Assembly: GCA_027493935.1 (NCBI GenBank)
Contig: JAOSJV010000001.1
Span: 62,001 to 126,000 of the forward strand
Reading direction: 5' to 3'
Length of the DNA stretch: 64,000 nt
Source of the DNA: Burkholderiales bacterium
Lineage (GTDB): Bacteria > Pseudomonadota > Gammaproteobacteria > Burkholderiales > SG8-39
Every line of letters starts with the position of its first letter. The first letter of the stretch is position 1. The notes beneath the pieces are model-generated. The model saw only the letters and a program-made list of their open reading frames with translations. It searched no databases and was not told where the DNA came from. Below are positions 24,998-33,915 of the stretch, piece after piece. A program made the translations under genes and the position numbers.

Positions 24998-25330
24998 TTG
25001 TCTGCTAACATAACGGAAACAATAATTGTATTTGTAACGGCAGGCTCAATAAATGAGGCCAGAGAAATAGGTAAAACATTAGTGGATGAAAGGTTAGTTG
25101 CCTGCTGCAATATAACGAATCCTATTGAATCCATATTTCAATGGCAAGGAAAGGTTACTATTGAGAATGAGGCGCTCATGATCTGTAAAACAAAGGAAGA
25201 ACTCTTTGAAAGAGTTGCAGACCGTATCCGCCAATTGCATAGTTACGAGATACCTGAAATTATCGCCGTACCTATAGTTCGCGGCTCAAATGATTATCTG
25301 AACTGGATCAGAAAAGAAACCATTCAATAA
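24998..25330 (+). CDS. cutA: CutA1-family protein
   Basis: 110 residues from a TTG with GAGAGGG upstream. The CutA pattern is clear: I-V-F-V-T-A-G-S, A-R-E-I-G-K-T-L-V-D-E-R-L-V-A-C-C-N-I, then S-I-F-Q-W-Q-G-K and E-I-P-E-I-I-A-V-P-I. CutA1 proteins are very stable ferredoxin-like trimers that bind divalent metals; the long-standing link with copper tolerance is indirect and the molecular role is open. Last gene of the series begun at 23027. Confidence 0.92.
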   Translation: MSANITETIIVFVTAGSINEAREIGKTLVDERLVACCNITNPIESIFQWQGKVTIENEALMICKTKEELFERVADRIRQLHSYEIPEIIAVPIVRGSNDYLNWIRKETIQ

Positions 25331-25359
25331 GACCGCAATAGGCGTTACTTTGAAAATTT

Positions 25360-25496
25360 GTAACACTTTAGTTTTTTGAAAAATTCCAATAATCACAGTG
25401 TAGGGGCGAAGCATTTGCCGTAAATTGTCATAAATGCATTCATACCCAAACAGGCAAATACTTCGCCCCTATTTTTTCAAAAAACTAAATTGTTAC
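25360..25496. repeat. MITE-like element, full copy in the opposite orientation
   Basis: Ends 25360-25383 and 25473-25496, central palindrome GGGGCGAAGCATTTGCC. The asymmetric flank (TCCAATAATCACAGTG) is on the left, so it is inverted relative to copies at 451 and 18317. It separates cutA from the PP-loop gene. Confidence 0.85.
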
Positions 25497-25538
25497 GAAA
25501 GTTAAGATTATTTTTTTACTGTTTTAAGGAGCATTACG

Positions 25539-26561
25539 TTGGCTAAGGCTTTGGCATTATTATCCGGTGGTTTAGATAGCACTTTGGCGATACGCGTTAT
25601 TCAGGAGCAAGGTATTGAGGTTATAGCGCTGAACTTTGTCACAGTTTTTTGCCGATGTACTTCACATGGCAGTTGCAAATTGGAGGCGGTAAAAGTTTCA
25701 GAAAAATTTGGAATACCGATTAAGGTAATTAATACCACAGATCGATTTTTGGAAATAGTGAAAAAACCAAAACATGGATATGGTAAACACATGAATCCGT
25801 GTATTGATTGCAGGATTAATATTTTCCATGCGGCAGGAGACTACATGCGCGAAATTGGCGCAGATTTTATTATCACCGGGGAGGTATTGGGGCAAAGGCC
25901 TATGTCACAGCGAAAGGAAGCTATGAGGATTATTGATAAAGAGGCAAATCTTACCGGACTGGTATTGAGACCATTGTGCGCAAAGCATATGGAACCGACT
26001 ATCCCCGAAAAACTCGGGCTTGTGGACAGAGAAAAGTTGCTTCAAATCAGAGGACGTTCCAGGAAAGAGCAGATACAACTGGCAGATGTTTTTGAGATCA
26101 AAGACTATCCTTGTTCTGCCGGCGGATGTTTGCTTACTGACCCGGAATTCGCGCACCGCATGAGAGATTTGATAGAGACATCCGATGCTGATGTAAATGA
26201 TGTGAATCTTCTGAAGGTAGGAAGGCATTTTAAAATAGATAATACAACAAAAGCCATTGTAGGAAGGAACGAAGCGGAAAATGAAAGAATAGCCGCCCTT
26301 TTTAAATCCGGTGATTATCTATTAAATTTGATTGATGTGCCAGGTCCGATCACGTTGCTTCGCGGTGAAATTACGGAAGAAAAAATTCACACTTCTGCGC
26401 GTATCACAGCGAGATACGGAAAATCACAATTTCTTCCACAGACAAAAGTGGCTGTGAGAAAATCGAACAATGGAACACCTGCGAAAATAATGGAAATTGT
26501 TCCTATGACGCGTGAAGAAGCTGACGTTCTCATGATAAACAAAAAAAATGATTTTAACTGA
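25539..26561 (+). CDS. PP-loop ATPase, tRNA-thiouridylase-like (ThiI/MnmA-related)
   Basis: 340 residues from a TTG with TTTTAAGGAG upstream. The N-terminal ATP-pyrophosphatase motif is L-L-S-G-G-L-D-S-T-L-A. Cysteines occur in F-C-R-C-T-S-H-G-S-C, N-P-C-I-D-C-R-I and, later, Y-P-C-S-A-G-G-C, suggesting an Fe-S cluster or sulfur relay. Proteins of this type are often labelled tRNA 2-thiouridylase or methyltransferase; they adenylate a tRNA base before sulfur transfer. The C-terminal 110 residues (R-N-E-A-E-N-E-R-I and the end after D-V-P-G-P-I) form an extra domain not found in MnmA. The exact modified base is unknown. Confidence 0.75.
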   Translation: MAKALALLSGGLDSTLAIRVIQEQGIEVIALNFVTVFCRCTSHGSCKLEAVKVSEKFGIPIKVINTTDRFLEIVKKPKHGYGKHMNPCIDCRINIFHAAGDYMREIGADFIITGEVLGQRPMSQRKEAMRIIDKEANLTGLVLRPLCAKHMEPTIPEKLGLVDREKLLQIRGRSRKEQIQLADVFEIKDYPCSAGGCLLTDPEFAHRMRDLIETSDADVNDVNLLKVGRHFKIDNTTKAIVGRNEAENERIAALFKSGDYLLNLIDVPGPITLLRGEITEEKIHTSARITARYGKSQFLPQTKVAVRKSNNGTPAKIMEIVPMTREEADVLMINKKNDFN

Positions 26562-26707
26562 GTAATAAAAGGCCAACCGTAGCGTCTACAGCCTACAGAA
26601 ATTGAGGATTGAGGACTGACTTATTACCCCCTGATAAACAAACAGGGACTAATTGCTAATATTCGATTTGCAATTTTTACAAAATAAAAACAAAACGCTT
26701 TCCAACC

Positions 26708-27880
26708 ATGAAATTCATCTCTTTTAATATTTCTAAATACCTTGATAAATTTAAAAAAACTGCATCAATCGCAGAAAAACCATCCTTTATCAGGACAAAT
26801 AAACAGATTTCTTTGATTATCGGAAGTATCTTTGCAATTTGTGTTGTTTCCCTTTGTTGCTATTGGTTTCTTAAAGAAAAACCTTATTATGAAAAACTGC
26901 TTTTAGAAAAGGATGAACAAATAAAGACGTTAAAATTTTTACGCATGAAACGGCAAAAGATCGATGAAAATGCGTTCGAAGCAAAAATTGCCGAGTATGA
27001 TGAAAAAATAAAAAATGAATACATTCCCAGGTCTTTTTATGAGGAAAAGATAAAGGAATCTGAAGAAAAACTCGCTTCTTATGAAGGGGATTATTTTTCA
27101 AAAAAAGAACACGAAAAACAGATGAAGGAATTAGAACAAAAATTCAGAGAAGATCATTTATTGGAAATAACTGCTATTAAAAAAGAAAGTGAAAAGAAAA
27201 CGACAAGGCTTGAGCAGAAAATATCCTTACTGAAGGACAAAAATTTTGAACTTACGAATATTTTTGACAAATCAGTTGGTTTTATTGAAAAAGAAAAAGA
27301 GGCATTGGAAAATGCCCTTTCTGCAGAAAGGAAAAAGGCCTTCATATCTTCATTGATTCTACCTGAAACTCAAAATAAAACATTAGATGCCAATACACTC
27401 AAAAAACTTGTTGCAATAAAAGAAAAATTAGAAAATATTGAGAAACTGAATATCAGCTTAAACTCAAACACTTACTTTGAATTGGGACTTATTTCCTATT
27501 ATAACGGTCAATATGAAAAAGCAATAGAACAGTGGGAAAACGCGGTATCTCTCAACAAAAACAATTTAAGAGCGTATTTATGTCTGGGAATAGCATACAA
27601 CCAGGAAAATATGTCGGAAAATGCTATTATAATTTTAAAACGAGCAATAACAGTCAACCCAAAACATGCAACCTTGCATCTAGCGCTGGCACGTATTTAT
27701 GAAGAAAAAGAGCTGTTAGATAGTGCTATCTATGAATATTCAAAAGTATTGGAAATACAGCCAGACACCGTTGAAATATTAAACAATTTAGGTAACTTAT
27801 ACGAAAAAAAAGGTATGAAAGAAGAAGCAAGAAAGGCATTTGAAAGATATAGAAAATTAAAAAATGATACTACTGGTTAA
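26708..27880 (+). CDS. Membrane-anchored coiled-coil TPR protein
   Basis: 390 residues. One membrane helix (about 36-56, I-I-G-S-I-F-A-I-C-V-V-S-L) is followed by a highly charged coiled-coil rich in Glu and Lys (about 60-215) and by four or five TPR units (about 250-385; Y-F-E-L-G-L-I-S-Y-Y-N-G-Q-Y-E-K-A is the first). It is a scaffold-type protein of unknown partner; the coiled-coil may hold the TPR domain away from the membrane. It converges with the sugar transferase pseudogene 45 bases downstream; the tandem of TPR genes and sugar transferases suggests an envelope or polysaccharide role, which is inference. Confidence 0.75.
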   Translation: MKFISFNISKYLDKFKKTASIAEKPSFIRTNKQISLIIGSIFAICVVSLCCYWFLKEKPYYEKLLLEKDEQIKTLKFLRMKRQKIDENAFEAKIAEYDEKIKNEYIPRSFYEEKIKESEEKLASYEGDYFSKKEHEKQMKELEQKFREDHLLEITAIKKESEKKTTRLEQKISLLKDKNFELTNIFDKSVGFIEKEKEALENALSAERKKAFISSLILPETQNKTLDANTLKKLVAIKEKLENIEKLNISLNSNTYFELGLISYYNGQYEKAIEQWENAVSLNKNNLRAYLCLGIAYNQENMSENAIIILKRAITVNPKHATLHLALARIYEEKELLDSAIYEYSKVLEIQPDTVEILNNLGNLYEKKGMKEEARKAFERYRKLKNDTTG

Positions 27881-27925
27881 ATTGCCTTCCCCCAAGGACT
27901 TAAAAATTAAATGACTTTGCATTGC

Positions 27926-28599
27926 TTAGCATGCGCCTTTTTTGCTCAATACTGCAAACAAGGTCAAAAAGATAATTTTAATATCCAGAAATATTGATCT
28001 GCTACGTACATACGCTATATCATATTTTACCCAATCACCGAATTTCCCTGTAGGTCTGCCATAAATCTGCCACAAACCTGTCAGGCCAGGTTTTGCCGTA
28101 AGCCTTATATTTTTCCATAGGTCGTAGCCTGCCATTTCTTCTTTCGCCAAAGGCCTTGGCCCCACCAGGCTCATTTCACCTTTTAAAATATTAATAAACT
28201 GTGGCAATTCATCAATGCTCCATTTTCTAAGAAATAATCCGATTCTTGTAATCCTTGGGTCTTTTTTTATTTTAAATACCGGCCCTTCCATTTCATTAAG
28301 AAGATTTTTTTCAAAATCTCGGCATCATCAACCATGGTTCTGAATTTTAACATAAAAAATTCTTTACCACTTTTCCCGCAGCGTTTTTGTTTAAAAAAAA
28401 CAGCGCCTTTACTATCCACTTTGATTAAAACTGCAACAAAGAAAAATATTGGAGAAAAAAGCATTATAAAAAATAGACTACAGGCAATATCAACCCCCCT
28501 TTTTACCACATTTTCTATAGTGTGTTTCATAGTAGAATAATCTTTTGAATCTATATTTGGGCCAAATACGTCCTGTGTAATAATCTTTTCTGATAACAT
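27926..28599 (-). pseudogene. Bacterial sugar transferase (WcaJ/EpsL type), split by a frameshift
   Basis: Two overlapping frames make one protein. The 5' part (28599 down to about 28305) has a membrane helix and the motifs V-F-F-K-Q-K-R and F-M-L-K-F-R-T-M. The 3' part (to 27926) has D-P-R-I-T-R-I-G-L-F-L-R-K, D-E-L-P-Q-F-I-N-I-L and S-L-V-G-P-R-P, then the amphipathic K-P-G-L-T-G-L-W-Q. Reading is continuous only if one A is added to the seven-A run (T7 at 28305-28311 on the plus strand). The intact enzyme would move a phospho-sugar onto polyprenyl phosphate. Sequencing error, a true mutation and transcriptional slippage on the A-run are all possible. GGGGGAT precedes the ATG. Confidence 0.8.
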
Positions 28600-28929
28600 A
28601 TAAATCCCCCATCTTCTTCTATAACATTAAAAAAAATACAATTTCAATGCACATGGTGAAAATTTAGAAAATGTACTCACAGCTTTTAAATATATCAAAA
28701 TAGCAGACATAGTTTTCACAATTCTTATTATTCATCGCTAATTTTTAAACAATTATCGATGATAATTAATAAAGTAGCAATACTTGTGCCAAACATCTAT
28801 GAAATTTGCTTGTATTATTACTTATTCAGTAATAATTTAAGGTATGGTCAATAGCGTGAATAAACAATAAACATGTGTTTTGCCTGTTTCACTATTTGCT
28901 ATTATATAAAAAATATTTATTTATGAATA

Positions 28930-28941
28930 TGATGTATATCA
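28930..28941. promoter_or_regulatory. Fnr/Crp-like palindrome TGAT-GTAT-ATCA
   Basis: Perfect TGAT/ATCA half sites with a 4-base spacer, eight of ten consensus Fnr positions. It is about 330 bases before the 28599 start and is not near a clear promoter, so its role is doubtful. The rest of 28600-29137 is AT-rich without features. Confidence 0.25.
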
Positions 28942-29137
28942 CATTTATAAAGATCTTGTAATAATTCCAGAACTCCTGATCAGGTGGAATTTGATTTGAC
29001 ACCAAATTAAATGTTTGGTGGTAACAGAACGAATCGCAATGGCAATGTCTTTGCTCAAACTTTTGTCTATCTCACTGTAATTAATTGACTTAGATACTTT
29101 TTTTTGTAAAAAGAACACTTCTTGAGTTCTGGATTTG

Positions 29138-29225
29138 GTTTTTTGAAAAAGTAGGGGCGAAGCATTTGCCAGTTTGGGTAGGAATGTATTTATGGCAATT
29201 TACAGCAAATGCTTCGCCCCTCCAC
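29138..29225. repeat. MITE-like element, truncated copy
   Basis: GTTTTTTGAAAAAGTAGGGG and the complete central palindrome are present, but the GTAACACTTTAG end is missing on the left and the right end is absent. Confidence 0.7.
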
Positions 29226-29257
29226 CATGAGGCAAAAGAGGATATCCTGCTTTTTAT

Positions 29258-30877
29258 TTACCTCTTCAGATTTTTTATATTTTCCATAACTTCATCGGCA
29301 TCTGGCGCTTCGGGATTAAGCTTTAAGTAGGTTACATAATCTTTTAATGCTTTTTCTTTACATGCTAAATCGCGGTGAGTATTTGCACGATGAAGATATG
29401 CAAGGGGATTGTAAGGAAAGAGTTCTATGGAGGTATTAAGATCCGAAATGGCTTCAGAAGGCATTCCTAATATTTTTTTTACAAGTGCACGTTCATAATA
29501 AACACCTGCAAGCATTGGTTTCAATGCTATCATTTTGTTAAAATCTTCAAGAGATTCCCTGAAACGCCCGCTTCCGCGATACGCCTTTGCCCTTATGTAA
29601 TATGCAAAGGCATTTTCAGGAACAGATTCAATAAAGGTAGTTATGTCCTGTATCGCCTCTTCGTAACGCATTGCATCGGCATGAAGGATGCTTCTTTTCA
29701 TGTAAATATCTACATTGCCCGGATCAAGTTCCAATGCCTTATTAAAATCGTTTAACGCCTTTTCCGGTTCATTTGATTCGGCGTATGCCAGTCCCCTCGC
29801 TGCGTAAGCAGGGGCATATGCCGGATCAAAAGTTATCACCATGCTTAAATCGTGTATTGTTGATTCTATTTGTCCAATTAAATAGAATGCGATGCCTCTG
29901 TTATAATACGCCAATTTTGAGCCGGGGTCTAATGATATTGCCTTGTTATAATCCATTATGGCAGTATCAATATTTTCCATTTTGGCGTGATATGACCCCC
30001 GGTTATAATACGTCGACGCATAATCCGGATTCAAATCAACCGCCCTGTTATAGTCTGCTATTGCCAGTTCATTATTGCCAAGTTTTTCGTGGAGTACGCC
30101 CCTGTCACAAAAAGCAACTGCATCGGTATCGCGCAATGCCATAGCTTTGTTCACGTCGTGTAATGCATCTTTTAAATTGCCTTTTTGTTTTTGAACAAGG
30201 GAACGATTTAAATAAACACTGGCAAGCACCTCATCCACGGTAAGGTTTTTTAAATAATATCCATTCACAATACTTTTTTCAGAGATAGCCTTTCCTGGAA
30301 CGTTTATGTAATAACGATCCGGTATGGAAAGTCCGTTATAACCTGTCTCTATGTTTATTTTATAACTTCCGTCATCATATCGCACAAACATATGTTCCGG
30401 CACACTTACTCCATATACCGGCAATTGAAGATTCTCTGCTATGCAAAGATACAGGAGAGATAATCCTACACAGTTTCCAATTTTATTGTCCAATACCTTA
30501 TTTAGAAATATATATTCAATATCCCCCTTTTGTGTATATTTAAACCCGAATGTATCAAAAAGAATAGCATTTATCGTACTGATGATATACTCCGGCGTTT
30601 TATTTTTTCCTACAGATGTTTTTATGCTTTCACATATTTCATCTAATTGTTGAAGGTAATGTGTTTTGTCTATTCCCTGGCAGGATTCCGAGGCAATGTC
30701 AAGAATAATGCTTGCAATACCTTTTTTCTCCGGTTCGATTTCCCATACATGGTTAGGAATATGGTCATCTGCTGATACGTGAAAAGCAACGTTTCCCTTA
30801 TCCGTAAAAAAGAAACCCTCATAGATTGCACAAAGAAGAAAACAAAGTAGCAGGGCTTTTTTAACGCTATGTTCCAT
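29258..30877 (-). CDS. Transglutaminase-like domain plus TPR-repeat protein
   Basis: 539 residues from ATG 30877, two bases after the upstream stop; an in-frame start 36 bases earlier overlaps that gene and is less likely. An N-terminal signal or anchor (about 4-25) is followed by a transglutaminase-like core: G-N-C-V-G-L-S-L-L-Y (nucleophile Cys), then V-P-E-H-M-F-V-R-Y-D-D-G with the His and Asp. Seven to nine TPR units of the S-x-x-I-x-D-x-N-K-A-I type fill the rest. SirB1-like domains of this kind may act as proteases or be inactive; here the triad seems complete. It is downstream of a sugar transferase, probably in one transcript, so a role in polysaccharide export or processing is plausible. 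Confidence 0.75.
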   Translation of the reverse strand: MEHSVKKALLLCFLLCAIYEGFFFTDKGNVAFHVSADDHIPNHVWEIEPEKKGIASIILDIASESCQGIDKTHYLQQLDEICESIKTSVGKNKTPEYIISTINAILFDTFGFKYTQKGDIEYIFLNKVLDNKIGNCVGLSLLYLCIAENLQLPVYGVSVPEHMFVRYDDGSYKINIETGYNGLSIPDRYYINVPGKAISEKSIVNGYYLKNLTVDEVLASVYLNRSLVQKQKGNLKDALHDVNKAMALRDTDAVAFCDRGVLHEKLGNNELAIADYNRAVDLNPDYASTYYNRGSYHAKMENIDTAIMDYNKAISLDPGSKLAYYNRGIAFYLIGQIESTIHDLSMVITFDPAYAPAYAARGLAYAESNEPEKALNDFNKALELDPGNVDIYMKRSILHADAMRYEEAIQDITTFIESVPENAFAYYIRAKAYRGSGRFRESLEDFNKMIALKPMLAGVYYERALVKKILGMPSEAISDLNTSIELFPYNPLAYLHRANTHRDLACKEKALKDYVTYLKLNPEAPDADEVMENIKNLKR

Positions 30878-30879
30878 AA

Positions 30880-32283
30880 TCAATAGGCATGTTTGTTGAT
30901 AAAGCCGCGCCATAATGTAAGCCAGATAATCTTCAAATCAAATTTCATCGACCAATGTTCAATGTAGTATAGGTCGTATTTTATACGTTTTTCAAGGGAC
31001 GTATTGCCGCGGAAACCGCAAACTTGCGCCCACCCGGTAATCCCCGCCTTCATTTTGTGCCGTAACATATATTTTGGTGTGGTATTTCTGAAATTCTTTA
31101 TAAAAACAGGCCTTTCAGGACGCGGTCCGACAATGCTCATATCTCCCCACAACACATTAAAAAATTGTGGCAATTCGTCTAAACTTGCCATTCGTAAGAA
31201 TTTCCCGATTTTCGTACAACGGGGATCGTTTTTCTTTGTCCAGACAGGGCCGGTTTGTTCCTCCGCATTTATGCACATCGTCCTGAATTTAAGCAGGTTA
31301 AAAAGTCTTCCATCCAACCCCATCCTTTCCTGTTTATAGAAGACAGGCCCCTCCGAGGTGAGTTTTATTACTATTGCTATCGTTAACATAATTGGGGCTG
31401 CTACGACCAGCACAATGATGGCAAAAACAACATCCAATGTCCTCTTCAAAATAACACTCCACCCGTAAAGTGGAGTATCGCGCAGGCTTATAAGGGGCAT
31501 GCCCTCAAATTCACTAACATTTCCGCGTAATGTCACAAAATCAAAAAGATCTGGCAAAACCATGATCGTAACCATTTCATCGCCAATATGCTCTAATACC
31601 TCTTTTAATTGGTAATGTGAGTGAAAGGGCAATGTGATAAAAACAATATCAATATTATGCCGTGTAATTAAATCACGAATATCAGAAAATTTACCTATAA
31701 CTTCTATTCCGGAGATTTTTTTGCCGATAATGCTTGCGTCGTCCGACACAAACCCTGCTACCTGTATGCCCAGTTCCAAATGTTTTCTTAATTTGCCTGT
31801 AAGTTCTTGTCCCAGTTTTTCCGTGCCAACAACCAATGCGTACCTTTGGTTAAAACCTTTGTGCCGTATAAACCGCAAAAACTTTCTGAATATTACCCTT
31901 ATAAAGCACAGGAATACGATGCTAATAATCCAAAAAAAGAGGAATATTACCCTGGAAAACTCATCCTGACGGAAAAGAAACGTTAGGGAAATGAGTATTA
32001 ATGTTGCAAAGGTAGATGCCTTCACAATATCTATAATCTCTGATAATTTAGTAGAAACCCGGCGGGGACGATATAAACCAAATGTCTTAAATACAATTCC
32101 CCAAAGGGGAATCATAAAAATTAATAAAATGATGTAATTTTTGAGAGGAGGTATACCCTTATACACAGGGATAATTTCAGCATAACAGCGTAAATAATAC
32201 GCGGTTATCCATGAAACAGACAAGGCACACCAATCGGCAAGCAACAACAATGATTCAAAAAATTTGCTGTGTTTTTTTAGCAT
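30880..32283 (-). CDS. Undecaprenyl-phosphate glucose-phosphotransferase-type sugar transferase (WcaJ/PssY-like)
   Basis: 467 residues. Five N-terminal hydrophobic segments form the flippase-like part, then a Rossmann-like central domain (V-V-G-T-E-K-L-G-Q-E-L), then the catalytic domain that begins with a membrane hairpin and contains V-F-Y-K-Q-E-R-M-G, L-K-F-R-T-M, D-E-L-P-Q-F-F-N-V, S-I-V-G-P-R-P-E-R and G-I-T-G-W-A-Q-V. It starts exopolysaccharide or O-antigen repeat units by moving a phospho-sugar to undecaprenyl phosphate at the inner membrane. All key motifs are intact, unlike the shorter homologue at 27926-28599. The transglutaminase-TPR gene follows after two bases. Confidence 0.92.
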   Translation of the reverse strand: MLKKHSKFFESLLLLADWCALSVSWITAYYLRCYAEIIPVYKGIPPLKNYIILLIFMIPLWGIVFKTFGLYRPRRVSTKLSEIIDIVKASTFATLILISLTFLFRQDEFSRVIFLFFWIISIVFLCFIRVIFRKFLRFIRHKGFNQRYALVVGTEKLGQELTGKLRKHLELGIQVAGFVSDDASIIGKKISGIEVIGKFSDIRDLITRHNIDIVFITLPFHSHYQLKEVLEHIGDEMVTIMVLPDLFDFVTLRGNVSEFEGMPLISLRDTPLYGWSVILKRTLDVVFAIIVLVVAAPIMLTIAIVIKLTSEGPVFYKQERMGLDGRLFNLLKFRTMCINAEEQTGPVWTKKNDPRCTKIGKFLRMASLDELPQFFNVLWGDMSIVGPRPERPVFIKNFRNTTPKYMLRHKMKAGITGWAQVCGFRGNTSLEKRIKYDLYYIEHWSMKFDLKIIWLTLWRGFINKHAY

Positions 32284-32487
32284 AGGTAAGCACTACACCA
32301 AACTACCCTATTTGTTATTTTAAAAAAACACCCGCATTGCATAGAAAAAATTCTCAAACCAGCAGGACTTATCTGTAAAAAATCCGTCACGTTACTCTAT
32401 TGCTTGAGCAAAAAGTTTTAAAAGCAATGGGTTTTGTAAAAAAAACATCTTAATAGTGCAGCGTATAAATTCAGGCTATTTTGTGTC

Positions 32488-32913
32488 CTATACGTAAACA
32501 AGAGCCCCTGTTTTACACGCCTCAACACACGCCATCGTATCGAATCCCTTACAATCATCACAATTAAAAGCGTATTTAAGTTCAGTATTTTTGGTAATGG
32601 CGCCAAACGGGCAAGCACTTACACACTCCCAGCACCCAACACATTTTGCGGTATCAATTACAACATTTCCATCCTCATATTTTGTAATTGCCCCATACTC
32701 ACAAGAAGCCATACACTTTGGTTTTGCGCAATTCTGGCACACCGTCATATATGGATGATCTTTCCGGATAGACACTTGCAAGCGGTACTGCGATTTTGGA
32801 TTTTCGGTAAAAGCATCATAAAGGTTTCGGGACGATGAATGCCTCACCGCACACTCGATCATGCATTGTTTACACGTTACGCATTTGCTTTTTATAAATT
32901 TTTTTTTCAGCAT
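32488..32913 (-). CDS. Ferredoxin-type protein with four Cys clusters (CooF/HycB-like)
   Basis: 141 residues with 16 cysteines in four groups: C-V-T-C-K-Q-C-M-I-E-C, C-Q-N-C-A-K-P-K-C-M-A-S-C, C-V-G-C-W-E-C-V-S-A-C-P and C-D-D-C-K-G-F-D-T-M-A-C-V-E-A-C. This is the CooF/HycB/DmsB pattern, able to hold four [4Fe-4S] clusters and pass electrons to or from a catalytic partner such as a hydrogenase, CO dehydrogenase or molybdoenzyme. No signal peptide, so it is cytoplasmic. No such catalytic gene is next to it, so the partner is unknown. Confidence 0.9.
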   Translation of the reverse strand: MLKKKFIKSKCVTCKQCMIECAVRHSSSRNLYDAFTENPKSQYRLQVSIRKDHPYMTVCQNCAKPKCMASCEYGAITKYEDGNVVIDTAKCVGCWECVSACPFGAITKNTELKYAFNCDDCKGFDTMACVEACKTGALVYV

Positions 32914-33143
32914 AGGTTCATACTCCTGCGTTTGACAAGTTCATTAAACGGTTTCTCTACAATTTATCTTCATAAATAAGTCAACGTGGGGAGAGCTTCC
33001 TGAAACCATGGATTGCTCAGATAAAAATATCAATACTCTGTGAAATCAGTAGCTTCAATCTTTTTTAATTGGTGGATAGTTTCTCCTCTCCAGTACAACG
33101 AGTATTTTATAATAGAATGATAAAAGCCGCAAACAAAATTCTG

Positions 33144-33557
33144 CTATGGTTGTTTTTCAGGGTCAACAATAGTAGGAGCGACTATCTTCTTCAGACCAGC
33201 CCCTTTAGCGGCATCCATTACGTCAATGACAAGTCCGTAGGGAACATTTTTGTCCACCCGCAAAACAAGGGTCTTTTCCGTTTGTTGAGAAAAAGCCTTC
33301 TTCAATACCTGTATAAGTACTTTTCTTTCAACAGGTTCATTCTGGAAAAATAACCTTCCGTCACGGGAAATATTTAATACTTGTTCATCTACTTTGCTGG
33401 TTGGTGTGTGTTTTGTCGTGGGAAGTTCCAGTTGAATATTTGGCTGATCGATAAAGGTTGAGGTAACCAGAAAGAATAATAGGATAATGAACAACATATC
33501 CACCAATGGAGTAAGATTAATAAATGATTTTGAAGGAGTTTTTTCTCTGAATCTCAT
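33144..33557 (-). CDS. exbD: ExbD/TolR-family proton-channel subunit
   Basis: 137 residues. One membrane helix (about 18-38) contains the essential Asp in N-L-T-P-L-V-D-M-L-F-I-I-L-L-F-F-L-V. The periplasmic domain ends V-M-D-A-A-K-G-A-G-L-K-K-I-V. With ExbB it uses the proton motive force to drive a TonB- or TolA-like transducer. The ExbB gene lies 1.2 kb upstream, separated by small accessory genes, unlike the usual direct neighbourhood. Start ATG at 33557. Confidence 0.92.
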   Translation of the reverse strand: MRFREKTPSKSFINLTPLVDMLFIILLFFLVTSTFIDQPNIQLELPTTKHTPTSKVDEQVLNISRDGRLFFQNEPVERKVLIQVLKKAFSQQTEKTLVLRVDKNVPYGLVIDVMDAAKGAGLKKIVAPTIVDPEKQP

Positions 33558-33662
33558 TGTTTAATTACCAAATTTCTACGGGTTAGGGTTTGTAACCCGA
33601 AGCCCACATGTTTTCTATGGTTGATTTCTCTATCGCTCGCATAGAGTGTTATTAACTAAATT

Positions 33663-33690
33663 GTAGAGACGTATTGCAATGTGTCTCTAC
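33663..33690. repeat. Short hairpin repeat GTAGAGAC...GTCTCTAC (variant)
   Basis: Outer arms GTAGAGAC and GTCTCTAC pair perfectly around a degenerate core, as in the repeats near 4869 and 37401. It lies in the gap between exbD and the small genes upstream. Confidence 0.5.
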
Positions 33691-33753
33691 CCTTGTTCAG
33701 ATTTTAAGCCCTAACCGTCGGAGTGCGCTGTCGCTTCTCTCACCTTAAATAAC

Positions 33754-33915
33754 TCAAATTTTGGCTTTTTTCTCTTGAACTCGTTTCAAACAAGATGGGC
33801 TTTCGGATGCTTTTTTATACCATAGAGCGCGCTTATTCGATGCCTTTATTTCCTTAAAACCTTCTTCTTCCAGATGTTTTTTAATAGCATTTTCTTTTAA
33901 TATTCTTTCAGCCAT
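33754..33915 (-). CDS. 53-residue basic unknown protein overlapping the gene before it
   Basis: It starts at an ATG (33915) inside the last codons of the 33897-34214 gene, in another frame, with a 19-base overlap. The sequence M-A-E-R-I-L-K-E-N-A-I-K-K-H-L-E-E-E-G-F-K-E-I-K is a helix-turn pattern, then basic residues (N-K-R-A-L-W-Y-K-K) and one Cys. There is no known family. The overlap suggests coupled translation, as in a toxin-antitoxin-like or regulator pair, but this is a guess from layout. The HicA-like feel of its G-F-x-x-I-K-A-S-N-K segment is weak. Confidence 0.45.
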   Translation of the reverse strand: MAERILKENAIKKHLEEEGFKEIKASNKRALWYKKASESPSCLKRVQEKKAKI

